From a virus, in IMG/VR virus record IMGVR_UViG_3300030109_001156, positions 1-33,828 of that record: a stretch of 33,828 nt of DNA. The stretch is one strand, 5' to 3'. The translations under genes and the position numbers were made by a program. Shown here one piece after another: positions 20,125 through 29,300 of this stretch (position 1 is its first letter; every line of letters begins with the position of its first letter). The notes beneath the pieces are model-generated. The model saw only the letters and a list, made by a program, of their open reading frames with translations, had not been told where the DNA came from and ran no database searches.

Positions 20125-20374
20125 ACATATTGGTGTAGATGGAATAGAAAGAAGTAAGCAAGAAGATATAAGAATAAGTATGGATATAAAATCCTTATTT
20201 AAAACACCGAATGGTCAATCGGTATTAAAGTATTTAAGAAAACTTACAATAGAATATGTTAATGGTCCGAATATAAGTGATAGTGCTTTACGTCATCATG
20301 AGGGTCAAAGATATTTGTATGCTATTATAGAACGTAGAATTAATCATGCTGAAAAGGAGAGCAGTAATGTCTGA
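20111..20374 (+). CDS. Bbp19-like small phage protein
   Basis: 87 residues with a TTG start inside the end of the portal gene, preceded by GGAGAGGAAG. The core FKTPNGQSVLKYLRKLTIEY (about 31 to 50), ISDSALRHHEGQRYLYAIIE (about 57 to 76) matches the Bbp19-type pattern F.TP.G..VL..L ... EG.R.....I found between portal and scaffold genes in podoviruses. Probably a minor head protein. Overlaps the scaffold gene start region by 8 bases. Confidence 0.65.
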   Translation: MSNNKHIGVDGIERSKQEDIRISMDIKSLFKTPNGQSVLKYLRKLTIEYVNGPNISDSALRHHEGQRYLYAIIERRINHAEKESSNV

Positions 20375-21149
20375 AGAAACACAAACAGTATCAGAAGCAA
20401 TGGAACAACAGACCCCTGACATAAGTGACACAAGTGACATAAAATCAGAGGAAAAGGATTTTGTAACTGCTGAAGATCAAGCACCAGCAAGACCAGAGTG
20501 GCTACCAGAAAAGTTTAAAACACCAGAAGCTTTGTTAGAATCGTATAGTAATCTTGAGAAGAAACAAGGTCAGAAAGAAAGTGATATAAGAGAAGCTTGG
20601 GAAAAAGAATTAAATGAACAAGCTTATGCTGACAGACCAGAAAGTGCTGGTGATTATGTATTACCTAAAAGTATTGATGAATCGTTAGCTCCAGATAATA
20701 AAATGTTAGATTGGTGGTCTAAGTTTTCTTGGGAAAATGGTATGAGCCAAGAAGAATTTGAAGCTGGTATTAATATGTTTGAACAAGAAAGAGAGTCAAT
20801 AGTTGGCTCTATTGAATCTAATAGGGAAGATGAAGTAAAGAAACTTGGTGATAATGCAGAAGAAAGAATACAAGCTACTGCATTATTTGCACAAAAGTTT
20901 TTTCCAGAAAACCTTATGCCAGCTATAGAAAGACTTACAGAAACATCTGAAGGTATACAGGCAATAGAACATATTATGGAAAGTATAAAGCAAGGTGGTA
21001 ATATAGATACTGAACCAGCTAATCGTTTAGATTTACAGACTTTAGAGTCTATGATGAATGATGAACGATATTGGAATCCAGCTAAGAAAGATTTAAATTA
21101 TATTCGTGAGGTAACAGAAGGTTATAATAAATTAAATGGAGGAGGATAA
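20367..21149 (+). CDS. Capsid assembly scaffolding protein
   Basis: 260 residues from the ATG at 20367, which has AAGGAGAG just upstream; the ATG at 20346 has no site. Very acidic, helical, typical for scaffolds. The N-terminal about 40 residues are disordered. The conserved RPEWLPEKFKTPEALLESYS, NLEKKQG block lies at about 43 to 70. The C-terminus (LQTLESMMNDERYWNPAKKD, YIREVTEGYNKL) is a basic to mixed helical hook expected to bind the capsid protein. It sits before the gp13-like and capsid genes in the T7 order. Confidence 0.85.
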   Translation: MSEETQTVSEAMEQQTPDISDTSDIKSEEKDFVTAEDQAPARPEWLPEKFKTPEALLESYSNLEKKQGQKESDIREAWEKELNEQAYADRPESAGDYVLPKSIDESLAPDNKMLDWWSKFSWENGMSQEEFEAGINMFEQERESIVGSIESNREDEVKKLGDNAEERIQATALFAQKFFPENLMPAIERLTETSEGIQAIEHIMESIKQGGNIDTEPANRLDLQTLESMMNDERYWNPAKKDLNYIREVTEGYNKLNGGG

Positions 21150-21641
21150 TTGTTATCTTGCGTTCATTCTAATTTAGATCATGTAGATTATTTGTGTGTT
21201 AATCTTCGTGATGAAGATGAAGAAGAATTGAAAGCTATGAACGTAGATGGTCGCTATGCTTTAGCTTTTCCATTTACACAAAATCATTCTCTTACATTTA
21301 CTATTCTTGATGATGAAACACCATTAGCTATGTTTGGTACAATACCAGCTAGAAACAATGAAGCTAGGATATGGATGCTTTGCACAAATGAATTTCAAAA
21401 CAATTATAGAGAAATTTGCAGACACGCTAGAGATTTTATTGAGTTGTTGCAATCTAGTTACAGTACTATTTATAACGTTGTTCCAGCTAATAATAAAAGG
21501 ACAATACGTTTTTTAAGGTTCTGTGGCTTTCAATTTAGTGAGAAAATAAATATCAATGATGTAGATTTTATTAAATTTTTTCGTTGCAATAGTTTTTATA
21601 ATGATGTTAATAATAAAGAGTCACGACCTGTAATGCACTGA
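21150..21641 (+). CDS. gp13-like protein with acetyltransferase-type fold
   Basis: 163 residues from a TTG at 21150, with GGAGGAGGATAA directly upstream. The layout is that of T7 gp13-like proteins: EEELKAMNVDGRYALAFPFT, then LTFTILDDETPLAMFGTIPA, ARIWMLCTNEFQNNYREICR, and the closing NNKRTIRFLRFCGFQFSEK, which resembles the last strand and helix of GNAT proteins. In T7, gp13 is needed for building the internal core. Any acetyltransferase activity is unproven. Here it lies between scaffold and capsid, not after the tail genes as in T7. Confidence 0.75.
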   Translation: MLSCVHSNLDHVDYLCVNLRDEDEEELKAMNVDGRYALAFPFTQNHSLTFTILDDETPLAMFGTIPARNNEARIWMLCTNEFQNNYREICRHARDFIELLQSSYSTIYNVVPANNKRTIRFLRFCGFQFSEKININDVDFIKFFRCNSFYNDVNNKESRPVMH

Positions 21642-21659
21642 GCAACCCTTTATGGATAA

Positions 21660-21687
21660 TTGCTATGAGGTGATCTAATCAGATAAT
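21660..21687 (+). promoter_or_regulatory. Candidate promoter for the capsid gene
   Basis: TTGCTA (21660..21665), 16 bases, GATAAT (21682..21687). It lies in the 78-base spacer before the capsid gene, and the spacer also holds a nested palindrome (TGAT/ATCA within CTATG/CATAG). A separate capsid promoter, together with the terminator after 22819, would allow high capsid expression. Confidence 0.4.
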
Positions 21688-21725
21688 CGCATAGACATTA
21701 TTGAAACTTTATAGAGGAAATGCTT

Positions 21726-22541
21726 ATGGCAAATACTATATCTACAGCCTTTATAAAACAGTTTGAATCTGAGGTTCATATTGCCTATCAAAGAATGGGT
21801 AGTAAATTACGTAACACAGTTCGTACTGTTTCCAATGTTACTGGTAATGTTGTACGTTTTCAGAAGATTGGTACTGGCTCTGCATCAACTAAATCAAGAA
21901 ATGGTTTAGTTACTACAATGGAACTAGCTCATACAACTGTTGAAGCTACTATGGCTGACTTTTATGCAGCAGAGTACATTGACAAGTTAGATGAGTTAAA
22001 GACTAACATTGATGAAAGACAAGCTGTTGCAAAAAGTGCGGCGGCGGCTCTTGGTCGTAAAACAGATGAAATACTATATGATGCTATGGATTCTGGTGCT
22101 AATAGCACACAGATTCATGACACAGGTAGTGCGTTAGCAAAAGCTGATTTGTTAACATTATTTGAAACTTTTGGTGCTGGAAATATTCCAGAAGATGGTG
22201 GAAGATACTTAGCCATGAATCCAAAAGGTTTTGCAGATTTATTCTTAATAGAAGAATTTGCAAGTTCAGATTATGTTGGTGAGCAGAATTTACCTTATGC
22301 TGGTGGAATGACAATGAAACAATTTCTTGGTTTCAATATCTTTTCAACATCAGCAGTTACTGCTGGTAAGAATATGGCATACCATACTTCAGCAGTAGGT
22401 CTTGGTATTGGTGCTGATGTATCAACTGAATTAAACTATGTTGCTGAAAGAGCAGCACATTTAACCACATCTATGATGAGCATGGGTGCTGTTGTTATTG
22501 ATGACAACGGTGTTTATGAAGTCCTAGATAATAATTCATAG
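21726..22541 (+). CDS. Major capsid protein
   Basis: 271 residues from the ATG at 21726, with GAGG 8 bases upstream; the ATG at 21720 lies only 2 bases from that site. The sequence follows marine T7-like podovirus capsids: AFIKQFESEVHIAYQRMGSK (N-arm), VRFQKIGTGSASTKSRNG (E-loop), AEYIDKLDELKTNIDERQAV (spine helix region), a helical LGRKTDEILYDAM, then the A-domain and P-domain strands (GRYLAMNPKGFADL, MKQFLGFNIFSTSAVTAGKN) and MMSMGAVVIDDNGVYEV at the end. HK97-like fold by family. It is flanked by its own candidate promoter and by a terminator after the next gene. Confidence 0.88.
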   Translation: MANTISTAFIKQFESEVHIAYQRMGSKLRNTVRTVSNVTGNVVRFQKIGTGSASTKSRNGLVTTMELAHTTVEATMADFYAAEYIDKLDELKTNIDERQAVAKSAAAALGRKTDEILYDAMDSGANSTQIHDTGSALAKADLLTLFETFGAGNIPEDGGRYLAMNPKGFADLFLIEEFASSDYVGEQNLPYAGGMTMKQFLGFNIFSTSAVTAGKNMAYHTSAVGLGIGADVSTELNYVAERAAHLTTSMMSMGAVVIDDNGVYEVLDNNS

Positions 22542-22552
22542 GAGGTAATTAT

Positions 22553-22819
22553 ATGGCTTATAGTGCTTCTGGTTTAACCCTTTGGTCTATGAATGGAGAT
22601 GGTCCAAAACTTTGGAACTACTCAACAACAGATACGATTGCAACTGTTAACAGTGCTGGTTATTTTAATAGTGCTGCAAATATGTTGAATGTTCGTGATG
22701 TTATTTGTGTTTCAGATACCAATGCTCCAACAACTAATTGGGTAAACGTACTATCAAACACTGGCTCTGTAGTAGATGTATCGGATGGTACAGCTATTGT
22801 AGAAACAGATGGTGACTAA
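22553..22819 (+). CDS. Probable capsid decoration or head accessory protein
   Basis: 88 residues after an AGGAGG site, 11 bases beyond the capsid stop. Pattern: LWNYSTTDTIATVNSAGYFN, MLNVRDVICVSD, VNVLSNTGSVVDVSDGTAIV, a beta-rich domain that recurs in many phages immediately after the capsid gene. Its transcription with the capsid gene and its end at a terminator indicate high expression, as expected for a head surface protein. Role inferred from context. Confidence 0.65.
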   Translation: MAYSASGLTLWSMNGDGPKLWNYSTTDTIATVNSAGYFNSAANMLNVRDVICVSDTNAPTTNWVNVLSNTGSVVDVSDGTAIVETDGD

Positions 22820-22827
22820 TAGAGGAG

Positions 22828-22851
22828 GGGAGGGGTAAAACCCTCCCTTTT
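22828..22851 (+). terminator. Terminator after the capsid genes
   Basis: GGGAGGG (22828..22834), a 6-base loop and CCCTCCC (22841..22847) followed by TTTT (22848..22851). The next start codon is only 5 bases further on (22857), so the hairpin also occupies the place where a ribosome site would be. Confidence 0.8.
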
Positions 22852-22856
22852 AAAAT

Positions 22857-23450
22857 ATGGCATTAACTCCAAGTGAGGCAAATACAGCACTTGATATTTG
22901 TAGTAGAGCTTTAATTTTAATTGGAGCAGAACCAATCAGTTCTTTTGATGATGGTTCTACGGAAGCCTTAGTATGTGTTAATCTTTATGAAGATGTAGTT
23001 CGTACTGCATTAACAAATACTAGATGGAGATTTGCTACTAATCAAAAAGTATTAAACAGACTAACTGATATACCAACAGGTAGATTTAACTTTGCCTATC
23101 AAATACCACAAGATAATCTTATGGTTCATGCTGTAACAGTAAATGATAATTTGATTGAGTATCAAATTTATGGCGATAAGATTTATTCTAATACATCAGA
23201 AAATGATGAAGTAATTTCAGATTATTCTTTTAGGGCATCTGAATTAGATTTTCCTAGTTATTTTACATTAGCAGTACAGTTTTCTTTATCTGTTATATTA
23301 GCAACTTCTATAGCAAGAGATGCAAGTTTAGCACAATTAATGACAATAAGAGCAGATGGTGCAATGGCTAAAGCTAGAAGTTTAGATTCACAACAACAAA
23401 CTACAAGAAGGCTTGAAACAAATAGGTTTATAACTGCAAGGCAAAGTTAA
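22857..23450 (+). CDS. Tail tubular protein A (T7 gp11-like adaptor)
   Basis: 197 residues. N-terminal TALDICSRALILIGAEPISS and FDDGSTEALVCVNLYEDVVR match the tail tubular A family almost exactly; then ALTNTRWRFATNQKVLNRL and the Pro-rich QIPQDNLMVHAVTVNDN. C-terminal helices end in TTRRLETNRFITARQS. It joins the portal to the tail nozzle. The ATG follows the terminator hairpin without a clear ribosome site. Confidence 0.9.
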   Translation: MALTPSEANTALDICSRALILIGAEPISSFDDGSTEALVCVNLYEDVVRTALTNTRWRFATNQKVLNRLTDIPTGRFNFAYQIPQDNLMVHAVTVNDNLIEYQIYGDKIYSNTSENDEVISDYSFRASELDFPSYFTLAVQFSLSVILATSIARDASLAQLMTIRADGAMAKARSLDSQQQTTRRLETNRFITARQS

Positions 23451-25909
23451 TGCAGACATTCAGAATACCATTTACTAATTTTCAATTTGGTGAAATTAGT
23501 CCATCTATGATAGGTAGAACAGATGCAGAGGTATATAATAAATCTGCACAAAAACTAACAAACTTTTTTATTCGTAATGAAGGTGGTGTTATTAAAAGAC
23601 CAGGTTTCAAAAAGAAACTAAATCTTGGTGCATCTGCTGGTACTACGGATATTGGTTTAAGAATTATTCCTTTTATATTTAGTGATGATGAAAGATATAT
23701 TATTGGTTTTACTGCTAATAGTATTAAGGTAATAATACTTGATTTTGATTCTAATGGTTCTGCGTCTAGTGGTGCAGTAACTTTGTTACAAACTATTACA
23801 ACAGATATAGATGGTAACAATCTCCCATTTACTGCATCACTTATTAAAGAAATAAACTTTGCACAAACTGGTGACGTAATGTTTTTATGTCATAACACAA
23901 TGCAAACTTTAAAGCTGGTAAGAACTTCACTAATTACTTTTGAAGTATCTAATTTTACTTTTGATAAAAGAGCAGACAACAAACAAACGTATCAGCCTTA
24001 CTTTAGCTTTCAACCACAGAATTTTACTATGACTCCTAGTGGTACATCTGGTTCGATAACTATGACAGTTAAACCAACTGGTACAGCTAATAATTGGGCT
24101 AGTGGTCAATCTTATACAATTGGTACTTTGGTAAAAGATACTAATGCTAATTTAATATACAGAGTTAATACTGCACATACATCAAGTGGTGCTGAACCTT
24201 TATCTACAAATGCTAATGCAACAAAGTATTCTGCACAAAACTACTTTGATACAACAGGTAGTATATCTGGTAGTAATTATCCAAACTCTAAACATATTGG
24301 AATTACTATGAAGTTTAGAGGTCAAGAGATATTAATTACTTCTGTACAATCTGGTTCTCAAGCAACAGGTACAGTACAAGATGAGCTGTTTACTAAATTA
24401 GATATTAATGCGTTAAGAACAGTAAAAAGCTCTAGTGTTATTGAAGTAACTATGCCATTACATAACCTAAATGTAGGTGATAGTTTTACTATATCTGAAA
24501 CAACAGACGTAGGTGGAATTGCAAATAGTAACTTAAATGGAACTTATACTGTTGCAACCATTGTTGATGATAATAAATTTACTTATGATTGTACTACTAG
24601 TGCAAATAACTCTGAAGATGGTGGTGGTGCGCCTAAGATAGTTTCAGCTTCAGAAAGCTCTGACTTTGAAGAACAGTCTTTTTCTGAGTATCGTGGTTTT
24701 CCAAGAGCTATCTGTTTTCATGAAGGTAGGCTTTTCTTTGGTGGAACAACATCACAACCAGATGGTTTGTTTGGTAGTAAAACAAATCAGTTCTTTGATT
24801 TTAATGTTGGAAGTGCATTAGATAATGAATCAATACAACTTAACAGTAGTATTGGTCAGTTAGATAGTATTAAGCATTTAATATCAAATAGAGATTTACA
24901 AGTCTTTACTGAAAGTTCTGAGTTTATTGTACCAGCTTATCAAAACACACCTATTACTCCATTGAATGCTATGATTCGTAGACAAACTCCTTATGGAGTT
25001 AGTCATGTGAAACCTGTTGTGTTTGATGGTGCAACTATTTATGTACAACGATCTGGTACTGTTATGAGAGAGTTTATCTTTTCAGATAAAGAAAATGCTT
25101 ATATTTCTAATAGTGTATCTACACTATCATCTCATTTGATAACAAATCCAAATGATATGACATCATTGCAAGCAGCAATTAACAGACCGGAATCTTATAT
25201 ATTCATTGTTAATACTGATGGTAAGATGGCAGTATTTAATTCTAATCGTGCTGAACAGAAAGCTGGATATACAGAGTTTACTTTTAATAGCACTGGTAGT
25301 TTTAAGTCGGTATGTACTGTTGATGAAAGAGTATTTTCTATTGTAGATAACAATGCTGGTGGTGGTACTAATTATTTTTATCTGGTTGAATTAGATAACT
25401 CAACTAATTTAGATATGTCAGTTACTGCATCTGGTAGTAATGGTGTATTTACAGTGGGCAATGGTTCTGGAGAAACATTTGATAATGGTGCTGTACTAGA
25501 TGTTATTGATGGTAATAACTATCTTGGTCAGCATACAGTAAGTGGTAATCAAATTAATGTTGCTAGTATTGATAGTTCATTATCAAGTGTTGAAATAGGA
25601 TATGGTATTACACCAGAGTTAAAAACAAATCCATTGGATATTAATACATCAGAGGGTCCAACAACAGGTATGCTTAGAGGTTTAGGTCGTGTTGTTGTTG
25701 ACATTCGTGATACTTTATCTATGACAATAAACTCTAAGAATTTAGAAATTAGGAATGTAACAGATGATCCTTCTCTTCCTAGAAACTCAATATCTGGTAA
25801 AAGAGAAATAAGATTGTTAGGTTATAGTCGTGATCCACAAATAACAATTAGTCAACAACATCCATTATCTATGCAAGTCAATAGCATAGTAGCAGAGGTA
25901 CAAATATAA
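23450..25909 (+). CDS. Tail tubular protein B (T7 gp12-like nozzle)
   Basis: 819 residues, the usual length. Starts at a TAATG overlap. N-terminal FRIPFTNFQFGEISPSMIGR, TDAEVYNKSAQKLTNFFIRN, EGGVIKRPGFKKKLNLG is the family signature; GFPRAICFHEGRLFFGGTTS near residue 420 and a Ser/Asn/Gly-rich beta-propeller-like body follow. It forms the hexameric tail tube or nozzle with gp11-like protein and carries the fibres. It ends at a TAATG junction with the next internal virion gene. Confidence 0.9.
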   Translation: MQTFRIPFTNFQFGEISPSMIGRTDAEVYNKSAQKLTNFFIRNEGGVIKRPGFKKKLNLGASAGTTDIGLRIIPFIFSDDERYIIGFTANSIKVIILDFDSNGSASSGAVTLLQTITTDIDGNNLPFTASLIKEINFAQTGDVMFLCHNTMQTLKLVRTSLITFEVSNFTFDKRADNKQTYQPYFSFQPQNFTMTPSGTSGSITMTVKPTGTANNWASGQSYTIGTLVKDTNANLIYRVNTAHTSSGAEPLSTNANATKYSAQNYFDTTGSISGSNYPNSKHIGITMKFRGQEILITSVQSGSQATGTVQDELFTKLDINALRTVKSSSVIEVTMPLHNLNVGDSFTISETTDVGGIANSNLNGTYTVATIVDDNKFTYDCTTSANNSEDGGGAPKIVSASESSDFEEQSFSEYRGFPRAICFHEGRLFFGGTTSQPDGLFGSKTNQFFDFNVGSALDNESIQLNSSIGQLDSIKHLISNRDLQVFTESSEFIVPAYQNTPITPLNAMIRRQTPYGVSHVKPVVFDGATIYVQRSGTVMREFIFSDKENAYISNSVSTLSSHLITNPNDMTSLQAAINRPESYIFIVNTDGKMAVFNSNRAEQKAGYTEFTFNSTGSFKSVCTVDERVFSIVDNNAGGGTNYFYLVELDNSTNLDMSVTASGSNGVFTVGNGSGETFDNGAVLDVIDGNNYLGQHTVSGNQINVASIDSSLSSVEIGYGITPELKTNPLDINTSEGPTTGMLRGLGRVVVDIRDTLSMTINSKNLEIRNVTDDPSLPRNSISGKREIRLLGYSRDPQITISQQHPLSMQVNSIVAEVQI

Positions 25910-26352
25910 TGAATCCATTAGGTTTAGCAGTTTTATCTGGAGCAATGAGTCTTATTACTGGTATTCAAGCTGGCAGAGAGGCAAAAAGAAAAGCAACACA
26001 ATCAGCTTATGATATTGAGTTAGAAAGAAAGAATGCAAAGATACAAGCAATGGCTCAACACAATGAAAGATTTGCTGAGTATGAAACAATCATGGCACAA
26101 TCAGAAGCTTGGTTAGGTCTTGCTAACAGAGGTTATGATCCATCAACTAAGGCTGGTTTTAAGAGATCAAAGAAAGAATTACAAAAAGATATTGGTAGTA
26201 TTAACTACACATCTTTAATAAGAGATTACAGATTAAGAGCAAAACAACAAGAGGTTCTTTCATCTGGTGAGTATGCACAAACTGCTGCAATAACAACTGG
26301 ATTTAACAATGCTATACAGATGGCATTTCAATATAAAACAACAAAGTTCTGA
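25909..26352 (+). CDS. Internal virion protein, gp14-like
   Basis: 147 residues. The N-terminal GLAVLSGAMSLITGIQAGRE is an Ala/Gly-rich hydrophobic segment, followed by a long charged helix (QSAYDIELERKNAKIQAMAQ), and a C-terminal part FNNAIQMAFQYKTTKF. This layout (membrane-prone N-terminus, coiled helix) and the place before the two giant internal proteins match T7 gp14, which enters the outer membrane at ejection. Shorter than T7 gp14 (196 residues). Confidence 0.7.
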   Translation: MNPLGLAVLSGAMSLITGIQAGREAKRKATQSAYDIELERKNAKIQAMAQHNERFAEYETIMAQSEAWLGLANRGYDPSTKAGFKRSKKELQKDIGSINYTSLIRDYRLRAKQQEVLSSGEYAQTAAITTGFNNAIQMAFQYKTTKF

Positions 26353-26366
26353 TTGGAAAAGTATAG

Positions 26367-29300
26367 ATGGCTATAGGTGTATATAAAAGTAAAGTATCAA
26401 TACCAGAGATAGGTATTAATGTAGCAAGTTCTAATACAAAAGCAAACTCTCTGCAAAGTATTTCCAATTCTTACGCACAAACATCTAATTTATTTTTTCA
26501 AGCTGCTGGTGATGAAGCTAAGAAGGTAGCTACTGAGTTTGGTATGTCTGTTCCTATTGAAAAGGTAATGGGTATTAATGGTGATACTGGTATGCCAGAG
26601 GCTTACAGTTTACCAGAAAATTATGGAACAATAGCTATGGATGCTTTTAAGCAAGTTATTGACCAGAGATTCTTTGAAGCTATTGAGAATGATTATAGAG
26701 CTAAAGCTAAAGAATTATATACTAAATATTCTTTAGATGTAGCTGGTTTTGAAAATGCTTTCTTAGGATATACTGCTGAAGTAGTAGATGTTGCTCAAGG
26801 AAAGTTTAAGGAGTTTGCAAGAGAATTAGGTATTAACCAGACTAAAGGTTATGTAGCTAATATACGTTCTAATATTTATCAAGAAAGTTTAAGAAAAGCA
26901 AAAGAGTTAGACCAAAAACAAGACAATAATTTTATAGATATGATGCTTAATGGAGCATTTAATTTCCAAAATCAAGTTAATCAATTTGGTGTTCCTCGTG
27001 GTAGTGATTTTGGTGATTACCCAGATAGTTTTATACAAGATTCAATTAATGGATTTAGGGCAAGCAAACAAGCTTTAATAGATTCTGGTACAACAACAGA
27101 GGGAGAAGTTCTTGGAACAATAAGAGATGGTGTAAATGTATTTTTACAAGGTAGATTAAATACTATTTTAAATGATAAATTTTTTAAAAATAGTAGAGTT
27201 TATTCAGATATATTTATTAACTCAGTTAAATTAAGACGCACTCATAGAGATTTACCAAAAGAAGCAAATGAGTTTATAAGAAGTTTTTTAAGTATTAATC
27301 CTAGTCAACAAATGATTAAGGACATGGTTACTATTTATAAAAGTGACCAGACATTATTTGAATCACATAGAACAGCTTTAGCTGAAGATGCTGCTAATAA
27401 GAAACAACAAAGTGATGAAGCTTTAAAATTACAACAGCAAATTAATTCAGCTATTAGTGTTAGTGATTTTATTGATTTAAATAACACAACTGAACAAAAT
27501 TTTTTAAATAGAGATTTTATACCTTATGGAGATTTATATAATTTTGAAGTTAATGGTAAAGCAAAACATGAAAGCAATCAATTAATTAATATATCAGACC
27601 CAAATAGAGGTTATGAAGGAGATAATGGAATATTAAATTCTATTGATAAAGTTGTAGGTAGAGTTTTAAATCAAGGTTATACAAACATTATTAAAAAGAT
27701 TGCTAATACAATACCTACAAATACAAGTTCAGAAACATTAAAAGATATTAAAGCTTTTATAATGAGTTCTTATAGTGGTTCTGTTAAACCAAATGAAGTT
27801 AATGAAAATTTAATTGGTATACCAGCTGCAACTGAATTAAAAAATCTTTTAACACATTATCCTATTCCAGAAAATGATGTAGAAGGATTTTTAAAAGCAA
27901 ATGAATTTGAAATTCTAGATAGAATATTAGAAAAAAGAATAGCACAAGAAAAGATAGATGCTCAATTACAAAAAGAAGATAGAGAAATTTTTCAAGCAAA
28001 TCAATTAAGTATAAATAGAGATGTATTTTTTGATAGATTTGATAATCAAAGTTTTAATATTATTGATGAATTAAAAACAGCAGGTAATTTTAATGAGGAA
28101 TCTTATAATAAGTTATTAAACGATTTAAATTCACAAACAACGGTTAGAGGTGAGTTTGGTGGTAAATCTATATTAAGTGATGAGAAAAAAAATCAGTTAG
28201 AAAAAGAATTAAAAAGTGATGTTGCTTCTCAGTTAATTGCAAATGAATTAATTAATTTTATAATAGAATCTGAAGGTACAACAAAAAGTTTAGGCAAAGA
28301 AGATGTAAAACAAATAAGAGATTATTTTGACAGTGGATCAAAAGATATACCTATACCAGAATCACTAAGAGTAAAGTTATCACAATTAGAAAGAGAGTTT
28401 AACTTTAATGTAGTTGATAAAAAAAGAATGTTTCAATCTATATTAGATAATTATAATGAGTATTATGAAAAGAAAGAAGCTTTTAAAAATGAAATAAGAG
28501 AGTTTAATAGTCTTACAACAGGTGATGTAACAAATGCAGAAGGTTCACAAGTTGATAAAGTAATAAGAAAAAGACATAAAATAGGTGATTTACCTTTTAA
28601 TCCTTTCGATCATTATACATCACAGGATAGAAAGTTTGATCTACCATTATTAGAAATGATAGCTAATGATAATGTTGGTGATGAACTAGTTAAGGTTGTT
28701 AAAACATTTGCTAGTGATCCATCTAACTCTGCTTTTGAAAATAAAAATATGAATTTTTTTATTAATTTTTTAAGAACTTTAAAACAGTTTCCAAGTGGTA
28801 ATGGCGATCAAACAATAGATATTGTACCTACTAAGTTTACAAACGATTCAGAAATAGCAAGATTATTTACTATTCTTGATATGACAGCAAGAGATGTAAA
28901 CATTGATATATCATCTATTAAATCTAATATTGATTTAGTAAATCGTAATATTGGTTTGTATAAAACTTGGTTAGATGAAAATAAAGATGATTTTAGAAAT
29001 GATTCATTAGAAGATGAGATAAATAAACAACTAGGAACAAAAGGGTTAAGTCGTTTTAATAGTGCTAATTTTTTTGAGATGATAGATAATGAGTTGCCTG
29101 TTGCTGTTGCTTTAGGAACTGTAAGAGATAAAGCTTCTTTAGGTGTCTTTTTAAACAAAAGATATGGAGAAAGATACATTCAAAGTTCTGAGGTTCTTGA
29201 AAACTTTAATGATCCATCTGGAACAAATCGTACTAATAAAGCTTTAGAGATAACTATTCCTAATAAAGAAGTAAGAGATGCTACAAAAGATAGTATAATT

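Noticed and set aside
28808-29179. Leftward frame of 123 codons opposite the gp15-like gene
   Set aside because: Antisense to a continuous 1346-codon gene; Ser/Leu/Ile-rich shadow without a ribosome site.
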